From Daphnia carinata (Eukaryota; Arthropoda; Branchiopoda; Diplostraca; Daphniidae): a stretch of DNA of 64,000 bases. This document shows positions 47,533-62,000 of the stretch, piece by piece; position 1 is the first letter of the stretch, and the number at the start of each line of letters is the position of its first letter. Position numbers and translations under genes: made by a program. The notes under the pieces are model-generated. The model was given only the letters and a program-made list of their open reading frames with translations. It searched no databases and was not told the origin of the DNA. The stretch is taken from positions 3,968,001-4,032,000 of the forward strand of contig NC_081333.1 of NCBI RefSeq assembly GCF_022539665.2, given 5' to 3'.

Positions 47533-50500
47533 TTTACCCTTTTTCATAAGAATTTCGCAGAACAGATAAGAGGGAATTGAAAAATGGGTCACGTTTTCGT
47601 TTGTCAGTCAATGTACCGTAAATTTTAATCGAAAGAAAGTGTAAATTCTGGGTTTTTTTTTTTACTGCACCGTGCTTTTCCCAGAAGAAAATAAAAGGAC
47701 AGGGAACAAAACTTGAAATACTAGGGGATAGAACAGGAATTTTCGTGCTGTTTGTTTCCCAAATTTCTTATGGGTCACCACTTTCATGGAACTGACAGGG
47801 GAAATGTAAACGAAACTGTCCGTACGAAAACGAATCCAGTTCATTTATTTTTGTTCTCACGTTTTTGTTAACTCTCTCGTGTCCACTCTGTGCAACGTTG
47901 ATTGATGACTATCTTACATCACTTCACAAATATTTTTGTCCTGCGTTCAAATGCATTCCACTGTTGGGTGCAAAAAGGGCATGCTCAGGTGAGTTTCATG
48001 ATCAAGCGAGGCAAGAGTTTCACAGCCAGACCAGAAAGACCCAGTAATAATATAGAAAAAATAGTTATTATAAAGAAACAGAGTAAGAGAAACAGACAGC
48101 AAAAAAAGAGAAAGATTGTCTACTGCTGCGTAACTGATGCACACATGCATAATACATGCAACCACACCTCTCTCAAACTGTTACGTTGCTCCACAATAAT
48201 GTAAAAGGCGGTAGTGGTATTCGGTTGGTAGTTTGACTGCTACTCTACATAGTACTTAAAACGAAAACAATTCATTCAACAAAGTTCGTGACTCACGTGA
48301 GACCAGTCCGAGACTTTCCACGTGCCCTTGCAGTTCTCGTTGAAACACTCGCGCTTCTGGGCAGGTTTGTCACGATCGTTGCACAGGATGGGGTCCAGCA
48401 CGGTACCATTGTCCATAACGCAGTCCAGCTGCCTCTTTTGGAGCGCTTTCCAAAAACGTTTGTTGTTATTAGCATTTGACAAATGCAGATGATAGAGGAC
48501 AAACAAAAGGGTTCAACATCGCCTCAACAGATGGCGTGCGACTCAATCAACATGCAAACGTCCTTACCCGTGTTCCAAGTAAAGCAGCGTGACTGATGGC
48601 ACGGAGTCCAAGATGCTGCAACCCATCGCGGGCACGTATCCAGTCCACATTTCTGGACAGTGGCCGGCTGCTTGCTCCTGACCGTCAACGCCGAGGTGAC
48701 CTCTGATCCAGCATCATCAGGATTGGCTAGTCCAGCGTCCTCGCAAAGGCTGGCCTCGACCGATTTGGTGACGTTATTTAGACGGGCAATGCACTGGACA
48801 GCTCGCACCTGGAACCCACTACCGCCGCATGTTTGCGAACACTTTGACCAGGGCGTCAGCAGCCATTCAAACTTCAAACTGTCCGCTTTCCCTTTAAGAA
48901 AATGGGGTGGCAAAGAAACAAACAATGGTCATCACATTAGATTTATTACGTAAACACGTACGACTGTAAACTAAAAAAAGAAAAAAGAGTCTCATTTAAA
49001 AACAAAATAAAATACTAATCACCGGCAAAACTATGCCACAGCCACGCTTTCTCTCTTATTTTAGCCCACCCATCTTTCATTTTTGTCTTCTTTATTTACA
49101 ATTCTCTCTCTCTTTCACACTGTGTGTGTGTCCAATCCAATTCTATTGAGCTGGACGTTACTCCCATAAAAGACACACCTCATAGAAATTTTATTTTTAT
49201 TTTTTTAAGAAAAAGGAGGTTAACGGCGTTTTTTTTTTTTTTTTGTTCTTTGAATATCAATTTTCTCAATCTATTTTTTTTTTTAAAGGCTCGCCATTCT
49301 TTTAGCAATAAAAGGAAAGTGGGCTAACTGGTTAGTGACCCTCCAATACCACATCCAAATAATTTCTTGAAATAATAATAATTTAAATAAAGGGGCCCAG
49401 TCACATCATTTTTTTTTTTTTAAAGAATTAGTTTTTATTTTACCTTTGCCCAAAACAACAGCAGACGGTGAGCCAGCGCTGGCCGGATGACTGGCGGACT
49501 TGTTGGCACCGCTCTTCTGGTGCTGCTGTCCGTGATGGCCGGCCGAAGCGTTCCTCAATTTCGATCGGTTATGTCCGCCGTGTTTAGCGCCGCCCGTTCG
49601 GCCGTTGCCGGCGTTCTTGCTGTTCTTAGAGGCGGCCGACGACGACGATGGCTGTCCCACTTCAGGTTGATGCTGTAAATGCCAGAGAAGCTGTTCTATT
49701 GGTTATGCGAGCAAATCAATGGGAAGGCGGGGCAACAAGGCAAAAAATGAAATCATAATAATAATAATAATAAAGAAAAAAGACAATCATCCAGGTGTAA
49801 AGGGAATGAGGAAGAAATGAAATTGAAAACGGACGATGTGACGAGAATGGGGGAAAACAAAAAAGAAAAGTGCGGGAAAATTGGGGAAATCCCCAATGTT
49901 TGAAAATCAAAAATAAACGGACGCAAGTCTGAACTTCCTTTCATCTAATAAAGAATCAATCAGCTCATGCTCGAACGACACACGTGTCCGCACTGACTTC
50001 CAACTTAAAAGAGAAAAAAAAAAAAAAAAAAAAAAAAGGGGGTTGTTCCAGGACAAAAACGTCCAGCCAATGCACACAACGCAATTCAAATTTGTTTTTA
50101 AAAGATAAAAACGGAAAACCTTGACTCTAAATATATTCTCTTTAACAATTGCAGAACTGAATTGTTTTGAACTTTCCTTTTTCCAATCGACACACACATC
50201 ATGACACACACGGACACAACACACACACACGCGCGCGCATGAAACAGTTACACACATTCAGCAGCAGCTCCGAATAAATGTAAATAGAAAGAAACGTACG
50301 AGATGAATGGAACTAGATTTTTTGTTGATTGCATTTTCTATGAAGAGAGAGAGCGAAAAAACAAAACAAAACAACAACAACAAAAACATAAACTTGTTTT
50401 CGTCATCATGCGATCCAAAAATTGAAACGAAAAATCATAATTCTCAATTCAGCACTAATATATTCATCAATCCATCATGATCGGCATCAATCACCCGCGT

Positions 50501-53500
50501 TTTGAAAAAGAAAACGGTTTTTTTTTTTCTGAATTTTTGTTGTGTGTGTGTGTATGTGTGTCTGTTTCGGGGGGAAAGGGACATCATTTATGAACGTCTT
50601 TCAAGCGCCCTATGATTTAACGTTTAAAGGGAATTTTCTATTTTTTTTTGGCTTTTTTCTTTTTTAATTCAATGTAAATAGATCACCCGAGGAAAGAAAC
50701 AAATTATCAATTTAAAAATGAAAAATCCTCAAATCTTTTTCCTTATTGTTTTTCTTTACAAAAATTGGCTTTTACCCCTCCGCCCCTCTCCCCTTTATTT
50801 TCTATTTAAAACTATTTAACTATCGAAAAAGAAAAAAAAAAAAGTGTTGAGGAAGGTGGGCAAGTGGAGACAGGAATGGCCCTATCCCTCTCGGTATGAA
50901 ACACATCAATAATTTCTTATGTATATAATAAATATGTAACAATTGCAGTTGCATCCTCATGTAAGCACGAAAGACAAAGAGAAAAAGGGGAAACCAGAAG
51001 AGAGAAAAAAAAAAAAAAAAAAAAAAAAGAAATAGGAAATCACCCCCTCCTCCCAACCCTTTAAGAAACTAGCATTTAATTTGAATGTAATTAAAATATC
51101 ATTAAAAAAAAAAAAAAAAAAGAAAACCACGGAGTGAAAGGTGATGTCGATCATGCGAGTATCTGAAATCGAGAAGCGGCAGCCACGATGACGACGATGG
51201 CGAGCAGACGACGACGGCCAAGAAGAAGACTGGCCTGCCTCCCGCTGGCCCACATTCTCACCTGCACCAATCCGGCCAGAAGCCATTGCAAATAAGGTGG
51301 CGGTGAAGGTCGTGAGCTGCTTGATCGAGCCACTTGACCACCACCACCGCCTCCGCCACCGGCGCCATTATCCGCCCTGTTGCGATTGTTGTTGTTGTTG
51401 TTGGGTGGCGGAGGCGCGTACGTCGGAATGCGGTTCGATTGACGCGACTGACCGCCGCGCTGCTGCGATCCGCCATCGTTGCGTATGGGATCGATGGAGC
51501 CCCACCAGTTACTGGTGGGCCAAAACGTCGGGATCGGATCGATGCGATCCGGCCAGTTGCTCGCGATCGTCCTTCGCTCCGAGCGGTAATCATCTTCCTC
51601 CTCGTCAAACGGAATCTCTTCCTCTTCGTTATCGTCGGCACGGCCAGATGTCGTGGCTGGACTTTCAGTCGTTGTTGTTGTGGTGGTGGGGTTGGTAGTA
51701 GATCGGGTTGGCGGTGAGCGGTCGTCCGCGCTCGAGTCACGTACGTGTAATGAGACGTTTGACGATGCCAATCCTGTTTGTGTTTGTGTTTTGATTTGTT
51801 TTTTGTTTCGTTTTTTTCGTAAATAAGGCAATTGTTGTGCGTGTTCCAGTCAAAAGCAGCGTCCAATTGTTAAGCGCAAAAATAGAAGCCATCATCCGCA
51901 TTAGCTTATTCATGTGACAAATGACAAAGAGAAACGATAACAAAACACAAACAACGTGTGTTGACGTGCACGTATACCTATTCTCGTGTCACACACACAC
52001 ACACGCACAGACACACTGCCAGACAGTTTCCCTTCCCCCCATCAATTCCAGAGTATTTTTTTGTGAATCAAAACTTCTACTAGTCGTGTGTCTGTCTGTC
52101 TGTGTGTGTGTGTCGCATCGAGAACTTTGTTGCGCAAACATTTCAAAGTTTGAATCTGCGGAGAGGCCTGTCTCTGTGTGTGTGTGCGTTTAAAAAGTCA
52201 TCCATTTCGGAGCACAGTTTTGCCCTGTTAAAAGCCCCAACCCTCCATCCCTCTCCTCCATAAAAGTTTTTGTGCGTCAATGCAGTAGAACTCTATGCCG
52301 GAACTAGATTAATCAAACGGTTGATCCCCTTTGCCGCAGAATTGCCCACCTCAAAACAAGATTTCCTTTTGATTTGTTGTTGTTGTTCTTGTTCAGCCTA
52401 CAGTTCGCTAAACTCCAGTTTCTAAATTGAATTTGTACCGAAGACTTTTTTTTTTTTTTGGGAGGGGGGATTCTCTACTGAAATTCGAATCAAAGAGATC
52501 GACACACGTGAGGGGGGGGGGAGTGGAGGGATGAGAGATAAGAGACAAAGTACAAAGGCAGAGAAGAAGGAGATTTAAAAAAAAAGAAAAAAAAAAAAAG
52601 AAAGAAGAAGATGAAGAAGAAAAGGACAAGAACAAAAAAGGTTTTACCTGGTCCTGATCGGGGTAAAGAGGGCCGTTCGTTGCAGATGTGGACGTCTCGC
52701 CTGCATTGGGTTGGCCGGCGACTTTGGCCCGATGATCAAAGCCGCTCTTGTGGCCGTTATTGACGAGGCTATTGCCTTTCATCTCTTTGACGACATCATC
52801 TGTTTCTTCTTCTTCATCCTCTTCTTGCCGTTCCTGTTTCGATCGTTCACCGACGGGCACAGACGACGGCCACGACGACCCATCACCGGAAGACGATCGT
52901 CTCGGCGATTCGTCCGCCTTCGATGCGCCGCTCGGATGGACGCGGTGCTTAACGTGGCCGCCATCGACTTTTGATCGATTTCCGTTCGCCCCTAAGTCGA
53001 TCGTCAAAAATCAAATAAAATGAGGAAATAAGTCGTTAAATATAACATAACATGCAATCCATTCGCCATCCGTCACCATGGATCACTTAACAAATAAAAA
53101 AAGAAATGGACCTTACCGAGGGTCGAAGAGTCCCAATCATTTTCCAGGTTAGTGGACGCTGTAGGAGCTGGTCTGACTGTCACTGTGATATTGGCAGCGC
53201 TCCTTCCGGCTGTTATGAGTATTTAAAAAGTAATAATAAATCAAAAGAAAATGAAATTGTTGGATATGGACTGGAATCGTTATTTAGTACCAATGCAAGA
53301 ATACACTCCGCTGTCGCTATAGGTAGCGTCCCTGATGCGCAGCATGCCTTTCTTGTTCATCTCGTATTTCTGGCTCTTAACCAGAAGAATGTGATCCTTC
53401 ATCCAGCTGATTTGGGATCTGATAGCGCACGCGCACGCGCACACGGGGGTGGAGGGGGGGGGGGGAGGGGAGACCGAAAGAAAAATGAGATAATTAAAAA

Positions 53501-56015
53501 GGGAAAAAAAAAACAAAAGAAAAACAAAAATAGGGTGATGGGTGTGGTGTCTCTTACTTGTCGTAGTGTTTGACGGGGCATCGAATCTTGACTTGAGTGC
53601 CCTTGAAAACGGTGGCTTTCCCGCCGATTTTCAGCGTCACTTTTTTCTTGGATTGGCTTTGCTGCACAAAGTTCTGATTGGTCGACTGGATTTTAGGCAG
53701 GTCCAGCCCAAGTGGCGACCTCTCTGGAGCGCTGGCGGAAGTTGTCGTCACTCTCGTTTCTTCCTCTTGCTCGTCGGCCGCTCGGCTGTTGCTCGTGCAC
53801 GGCTTGCCGGTGTTGCACGGCTTCGATTCGGCCGGCCTCGACGTCGGGTTGCAATGATTGGCCGTCTTGGTCAACACCTGACCGAGGGCCAGCAATTGCT
53901 GGCACGAAACTTTGCGCACTTTGAAGCCGCCGTCGCACGTCGACGAACACTGTGTATCGAATACGGAAAATCAATTGGACTTGGTTTGGTCAAAATCAAA
54001 TGGGAAGCTTTAAATTAATTATAACTTTTCCCGACACGAAAAGGTACAGGTATCGATCTAATATACATAGCATGTGCGATGAAAAAGGGACGGAGAGGCT
54101 TGGCTAATTCAAAGTGATCGACCCAAATGCTGAAATCCATCAATTCCATTTGATTTCAACATTCAATCGACAAAAAAATAAAAAATAAAACCGGAAGGCG
54201 GATCGAGAATTATTTTATAACATTAGGTCATCATCATGGGGCGTTCGATTCACATTCCACGTGTAGGTTTTGCGTTTTGTAACACAAAACCCCCCCCGAA
54301 CACAAAAATCCCCTCCGTTTCACAATGCAGGGACTCTCCCCCTCCCCTTTCCTTTTTTCCGGATTCACCGTAATAATCCGAGAGTTGCCTTGGGTTCCTT
54401 TAATGAATGATTGATTAGCTAGAGGGGCAAGTCAACAAACACGCGATCTGATGAACCCCGCACACCCCTCCACTTCTTGGCTCTCTCTCTGCTATTTGAT
54501 GCCCCAAGGCATCAGATGGCCAGCAGCCGGGCCAACCAAAAAAAAAAAAAACCCAGTCAAAAACAAACAACGAGCGTTTGACAGACGACACCGCAGGGCG
54601 CCCTATCACTTGACTTGATTTGAATAATAATAATATAATAATAATAAATAAAACTAAAAATACCTGGCTCCATTCGCCCGTCTTCCACTCGACCGGGCAG
54701 TCGATCATGTTGCAAAATTGCTGGGCACGAGGCGGCGGCTGGGGGCAGAGGTCGGCGCCGACGGGCAGCGTATTGCTACCGCCTCGGGCCACCTCGTGGA
54801 TGCAGTGGACTTCGCGAGTTTGGACGCCGCCGCCGCACGAGCGGCTGCACGACGAAAAATCGGACGTGTTCCATCTCGGCGGGCACGGCACGTCGTTGCA
54901 CGTGCGCGTTATAGCGTCCGGCCTGCGGTCCATCGGGCAAAGGTGCGGACTAACTCGCACTCCGTCCTGCTCCCGGACGCACTCAATAATGGATTCCTGC
55001 ACTCCTAATAACAAAAAACAAAACAAAATTGAATGAAATATCAAAATCTTCGGTGAGACGATGGACGGCTGCGAGCAGCAGAAGGCCATTCAAAATTGAA
55101 TTGCTGTCGAGATCAAATAAAAGACGAGAAACGAAGAGCAACAGCAAAATAATAAAAGAAAAGGGCGCGGAAATGTCCGCATAGATGCGCATATCTACTC
55201 GATACCATTTTCCGACTAGCCAAAACTCTGCAAAAAAAAAAAAAAAAAGGGTAAAACGCGGGCGGGAGTTTATACACGCAGCCGAGAGACGGGTATTGAT
55301 TATAAAAAGAAAAAGGAAAGAAAGCGGACCAAGAGGCGAAACTCGCATATAGCGGAGCTGCGCTTTAAAAAAAGGAAGGGGGGAGACGTTGAATTGAAGG
55401 CCAAAAAAAAAAAGAATAAAATAAAATAAAATAAAATAAAATAAAATAAAATAAAATAAAATACCTCCGAGACAAGATGCGCTGCATTGCGAAAATCCCG
55501 ACGATTTCCACGTATGGGCGAGCAGCGGGGCCGTAACTGACGGCGGGGCTGAATAGGACGGTTTCGTTACCGTGACTGGCCCGCCACTGGCGCTGCCGCT
55601 CGTCAGCTCCATTTTCGTGGCCGTCCTTAGATCTTCCACCGGTTTGCGAGTGCCCAGCATCAGCTTGTAATTGGATTGGTCGCTGAATTGGCCAATCCAC
55701 GGCTCGTACCTTCACGGGATGGAAACACGCGACAAGAACAAAAAAAAAAAAATGCAAATTAAACAAAAGGCCGCAGTGTTTTTTTTTTTTTAAACATTTA
55801 AAAATAGAAAACATTTTTACTTGTTGGATAGGCTGCAAGGTCTCATAAAACAAGGTTCAATTTCGGCCGGTTTAAGTCCAGGGCATTCCTTGTCCGGCAA
55901 CTTGGCGATCGTCTTGGAGAATTCCAGAAAGATTTTACAGTGAACTTCGCGGTCCCGGGTGCCGTCTCCGCAAGTCACCGAACACGGACTCCATTCGCCG
56001 GCGATGAAACTGTCG

Positions 56016-56050
<35 letters not shown>

Positions 56051-59016
56051 CGATTTTTTATGTTGGGGTGGGCGGCGGGGGGAAAGGTTGTTTGTTATGG
56101 TTGTGCAATAAGATCCATTTTTTTTTCCGGCGGGAAAGGGATAGGTTTCAAAAAATTCGAAAGGTTGTGATTTCGAAAAAAAAAAAAAATATATATAAAA
56201 ATTTAAAATCAAAATGAGGATAGATGAAAACAAAAGAACAACAACTTTCTACGATGAGTTAACACGAGATTTAAAAAAAAAAAAAACGGTTGAATCATTT
56301 CGATTTTGTGTGGTTTCTCGGTGCAATTTGCATAACGATCAATAATTTCAAAAAAAAAAAAAAAACGAAAAACCAACGTGAAATGATGTGTGCTGCTGCC
56401 AAAAGGCAAGTGAACGAATTGGCAATGCCGCAAGATTCCAAATCCTCATGCCATATTTAAATTAAAAAAAAAAATAAAAATAAAAATAAGACAATCCAAT
56501 TTTTGTGTTGGCATTCGATTGCAGATTGAGGTGCAATCAAACCACAACGGTGATGTCAAAACAAAGTGCTGTAGTGAAAGAAGTGCTCGATAGATTGTGC
56601 TGTTTTTTTTTATTTTGGGGGAGGGGGGCAATAGGGTAGGGATCTAAAGACGATCGGTTCGTTTTGAAAATAAAAAAAAAAAATAAAAAAAAATGGAGGG
56701 TTAAATCGCTTCGGGGTTTGAGTGCGGCGCAAAACACAACTGTGTGCGGGAGGAAAACTATTTCCTTCCCGCCGACTTAATCGAATTTTGGAAGTCCCGT
56801 ATATATTCACAAATATTCGGGTTTGGGTGTTCGGTGGATATCGAAATGAAGGAAAAGACACGAGAAAAAAAAATAAAGAAATAAGAAAGAAATCAAAACT
56901 AAAGATCGAAACCTAATGATGCGATATGTCTTTTTGAAAACAAAAAAAAAAAAAAAATGAAAAGGTGATGTGCATGAAATGCAAATACTTTTGATAGAAC
57001 AAAAAAAAAAAAAAAAAAAAAATGTTTGGCTTGTTTGTTCAATACCTTTTGTAAAACCAGCCGCAAGCGTAATACAACGCCAGACTGCAAACAATTTAAA
57101 AAAAAAAAAAAAGGCAACGTTGGAAATTGACAAAATAAAAAAAAAATAAAAAAAAATAATTTTAAATAAATAAAATTAAAAAAAAAAAAAAAATGTGATG
57201 TTTCATATGAAGACGTTCGGAATGATGTGCGTTTAAAACGGGGATGGTTGTTGTTTTGTTGTTGTTGTCATTTTTGACGTGTTTTTTTTGTTTGTTTTTT
57301 TTTTTCCAAATATTGCGAATAGAGATGTAAAGAATGGAGTGGGATGAACGAGAAGAGAGAGAGAGAGAGAGAGAGAAATCAAAAGAGAAGGAGAAAAGAT
57401 GAGTTTCACTTGCCACCAGCAGCACAAATGGTCGATTTCAGAATAAAAGCAGAAAACACCGTGTCAATAAAAAAAAAACAAAAAACAAAAGACGTCAGAT
57501 CAATTCGTCGACATTCGAGCGCCAAAGAAAATTAAAAACAACGACACACAGACACAACACACAGATAGACAAACCCTGTAGGTGTTCATCTTTGAAAAAA
57601 AAAATTAAATAAATTAGAAATTAGAAAATGAATTGTGCGCAGTGTTAACCTCCTCCCCCTCTGCCACGTATCGACCATCCTTCACGTACTTAAAATGCTC
57701 ACATACTCAAATACTCTCATTTCATTATTTCATATTTTTTTTTTTGAATTTTAAATTTCGCGCCCTGAATTTTTGATTTTTTTTTTCCATTCGATTTGAG
57801 GGAGGGAAGTGAGCGGTGCGGATCGGCAATAAAAACGCAGTAAATAAATGGACGGTGTGTGTGTGTGTGTGTGTGTGTGACATCGGGTCGCGCACCGTGT
57901 CCGTGTATGTTTACTTACGTAGGATCGGTGGGTACGAGACTGATCTCGCCGACTTGCAGCTTCTCAGAGAGCAGGGCCGATGGAACGGAACCGCTGGAAA
58001 TGGAGCCGGTCGGCTGTTGGACCAAAACGCCCTTCAGTTCCTTCTCGTCCTCCTCCTTTTCGTCCTCCTCCTCCTCCTCATCGCCGTCGTCAAACAGGCT
58101 GAACGGTGTCACTTCATATTCAAAAACGATAAACATTTCAAATTTGAATATCCATTTTTTTTTTGTATGCAAATTTTAAAGCGAATTCAAACAAACAAAA
58201 AAAAATTGGAATTACCTTTTTGCCTGGGCGGTCGATTGGGGGCCGTGACTGTGGTCGGCGGGGCAACCGTGGACGGGCAGGCCGGCTGAGACGGGCACTG
58301 CCGGCTCGTTTGTGGCTGATCTTGTGGTCGGCAGGCATTTGTCACGTGACCACGCGCGTCACGACAGACCACAACTCGCGTTTGAACGCCACCGTCTCCG
58401 CACGACGTCGAACACTTTCATTTCATTCAATCACAAATTAAAACAAATAATAAAAAAAAATAATTAAATTTCTCTCGACATTCGATAGTCTTTTTTCTTT
58501 CTTTTTTTTTTTTTTTTTCAAAAATCAATTCATATAATTTGAACGAGATAATTACGACTCCTGAATTTCAATTTACTACGACAACTTCCTCCCCCCTCCC
58601 TCCCCCCAACTTTTACTCTGCGTCCATTAATTCATTCCTCCGTCCGGTTTTAACCGTACCCCAGAGGGAGTAGAGGACCAAGTTGATGAGGTTCGTTGAT
58701 TGCGGGGAGCGTCAAAGAGTTTGAACTAACCAAAGGAAAAAAAAAAAAAAAAAAAAAAAATTGTGAAAGGGACCGTTGCGAACGAATCGGTTGGAGGATT
58801 AGAGCGGTCGACTAACCCCGCCGCATCCAAGCGCATGCAAATGTGGCAATGTCTCAACCCTCCCACAAAAAAAAAATTTAAAAAAAAAATGTACCAACTT
58901 CCCTATTTCATTTTCTCTCTCCAATTTAAAGCATTTTTACTCGGGTACTCTTACAGTCAATAGAACTTGAACGTCTAAACGCATCGTTGAGAATGGGATC
59001 TTTTGGATATTGGTAG

Positions 59017-59047
<31 letters not shown>

Positions 59048-62000
59048 ATTTTTTTTTTTCAGATCAAACGGAAATAGGATCCTCACTTCTTCTTTTTTTT
59101 TTTTTTTTTTTGTATTGTGTTGCAACTTTCTTTTTCGAAACTATTGATGTTATTCAAATGATGTGTCGTGTGTGTGTGTGGGTGTGTTAGTTGGGGGCTA
59201 TTATGGGAACGTACTAACGGTGCGAGTTCAACTACTTTTTCAATGGTGTCAAATGCGGGGGGATGTGTTCTGAAAGTGTTCCATGACAACGGAGCGCCGC
59301 TTTTTTTTTTTTTTTTTTTTTTGCAGTTAGTGCAATGTCACGCAACATCAAAGGCTTCTTTAACTCACGCACAAGAACGTTCTTGCCCCCCCCCTTTACC
59401 CGCAATTTCTTTTTCTGTGCGTACAATTCACAATTTAAGAAAAAGGGCGGGTAATTTGAAAATGAAATTGAAAAAAAAAAAAAAGGGGGGGGGGGACCAG
59501 AAATTTTGAACGAAGCGACAAAGATGTTGAACAAAAATGTCCGCCTGTCAGAGACGCCCCCCTCCCTTTTCATCATGCGAATCACAAGGAGGACGATTGT
59601 GCTTTCAAATTCAGTGGTGAAACGACTAATTGAGCCAAGTTCAAAACCAAGTCACACATTTAAAGGTGACCATCATCTTTGATGACGAAATGAAATTTTA
59701 TGTTTTGATGCTTACCTGAGACCAAGGACCTTGGAACCAACTGGGACAGTCGTGGGTGTTACAAGGTTCGTGAGTGCGAGCCTTATGACCAATGAGGGCC
59801 GAGCAAATGACGTCGTCCACCTTTAAAAAGAGAGGATTTTATTTTTGTTTGTTTTGTTTTGTTTTTCGTTTAAATTTTATATCATGAAAAATTGCGTAGG
59901 TTTGAATTCAGCTTTTATTTATTTATTTATTATTTTTTTTTTTACCTTGCTGTTATTGCGTCCCTGTTGGCAATAGACGCGACGCTCCTTGGTCCCACCT
60001 CCGCACGTCACGGAACAGGCCTCCCACGGGCCGACGATCCACCTATTTTTCAAGAAAATAAAAATTTATTTTTATTCGTGTAACATTAAAATCTCATTTG
60101 CCTTTTCTTTTTTTTTTTTTTTTTTTTTTTAAACCGAAAAAAAAAACAAAAAACATGTGGAGTTTCAGGGTGATTGCCTCGAGCATCAAACGTTGAATAT
60201 TTCAAGAGCAAACAAGCCATCCCTTCTCTTCCCCCCCCCACCCCGTCCGCTAACAAATCAATTGTGTAAACAGAAAAAGAAAAAAAAAGAAAAGAAAATG
60301 TCATCGATGAATCGAAATAGCGCGACATAAATTGACAAGATGCGACGTTGTCATATTTAAGGATAGAATCCCGACGAGAGGAGCTTGTCGGTGCACCTGA
60401 TTTCGACGTCACACTAAATCAATCATTGACGTACTTTCTCTTTAATAACGAGCTGTTTTGTTTGTTTTTTAAACCCATATCGCGTAACGATATCAAACAC
60501 AAGAGAAATCTTCTCGGTGCTCCCCCCTCCCGCCCCAACGAAAATTAAAATCCCGCGCACGCAAATAAATAAATAAATAACGATCCCGACGAGATGAAAC
60601 GCTGTGCATGCGTGAAAAAAAAACGAAAAGGAACAGATCTGGTTGTATAAACCACTCATGTCTGTTCTAACAAGATTTCATTTTTGTTTTTGTTTTTCTC
60701 CTTCATGTTTTCTTATAGAGTTCAACTATGCTCATTACTTATTCGCCATTTTCTTCTTTAAATTGAATTAAAAAAAGAAAAACATTTGGAGGCTTTTTTT
60801 TTTTTTTTTTTTTTTAAACTTATTGGGTCGATAAGAAAAGAGCCAATCACGAAAAGGGAAGAACATTTTTTGAAAATTCACTTACTTTGGAGGACAAGGA
60901 TCGGTGTGACACTGGACGATTTTGGGCGCCGGTCGATTCGATGGGTCGCACAACGTCTGATCGTGCACCTCTAAACCGGTCACGGCATCCCTGCAAATGA
61001 TTTCGACTTCCTGTTCACCTAGAGAGAAAAAAAAAAAAAATGCAAATGTCGTTCTGATTTCAATTCAAACAAAAACGAAATTCGGATCATCGTCTGCTAT
61101 TTTGCCATAATAATATTTCAAAAAAAAGTCTTATTATTTCGTTCTTTTTTTTTTTTTTGTTTTCGTTGTTGAATCGATACGACAAAGGCTAACGCAGAGG
61201 TACGTGATAGACGGTGAACGTGATACCCCTACCCTACCCTTTCCACCTCTTTCATCATTCCCAGACTCGTTGACGTAGCGTTTTTTTTCTCTTCTTCTTC
61301 TTCTTCTCCCTGCTCCCCCCCCACTTCCTCCAGCGTGACACTTATTATATTTCTATTTTCGTTTGTAGCCCAGTGTGCGAGTGCACGAAACGTCTTGCTG
61401 ATTAACGTCAACAAGATCCGACCAACTTCTCGTGATTTTTTCCTTTCCTTTTTGATTATTATTTTTTTTTTTTCTCGTTATCTCCCGTCTTCGCGGATGC
61501 AGTTTCACGTTACTTTCTTTTAATACATATATACAGTATATATATATATCTAAGATTAAAAGAGAAAGAAGTGCATTATTATGTTACCTCCGTCGCAGGA
61601 CGCAGTGCAGGTGGAGAGACGGTGGCCAAAGTCCCATCGGTAGCCGACGACGAGGTCGTCGCTGCTGTCGGCGCACGTCGATCCATCGCCGCCGCACACT
61701 CCGCAAGCGTCCACTTTCGAATCAGAGTTCAATTGCAGATCGCATCCCACTGGCTGTTTTTTTTTTTTTTGTTTTTTTGTTTTTTGTTTTTTAAAAATAA
61801 ATAGAGCAATGAAAATGATGTTATTTAACAATCGATTTCGTTTTTTTTTTTTTTCACGCAGATCAAAAAAAAAAAAATAATAATATGAATATGAAATGAC
61901 CCCACAAATATTCAAATTACTTTGATCGATATTTGTTATGGAAGAATGCTGCGAAAAGAAGGCGAGCCAAAAAAAAAAGAAAAAACGTTTTTAAACGTTG

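Noticed and set aside
51258-51866. Second long - strand frame over exon Y
   Set aside because: It would need a phase-0 entry and stops at the donor. Its Arg-rich composition is typical of a shifted frame, and the phase-1 frame fits both neighbours.
54983-55660. Long - strand ORF bridging two TSP1 exons, with a hydrophobic stretch
   Set aside because: It reads through an intron with a pentanucleotide repeat and poly(A). The canonical donor at 55464 and acceptor at 55005 give uninterrupted TSP1 domains.
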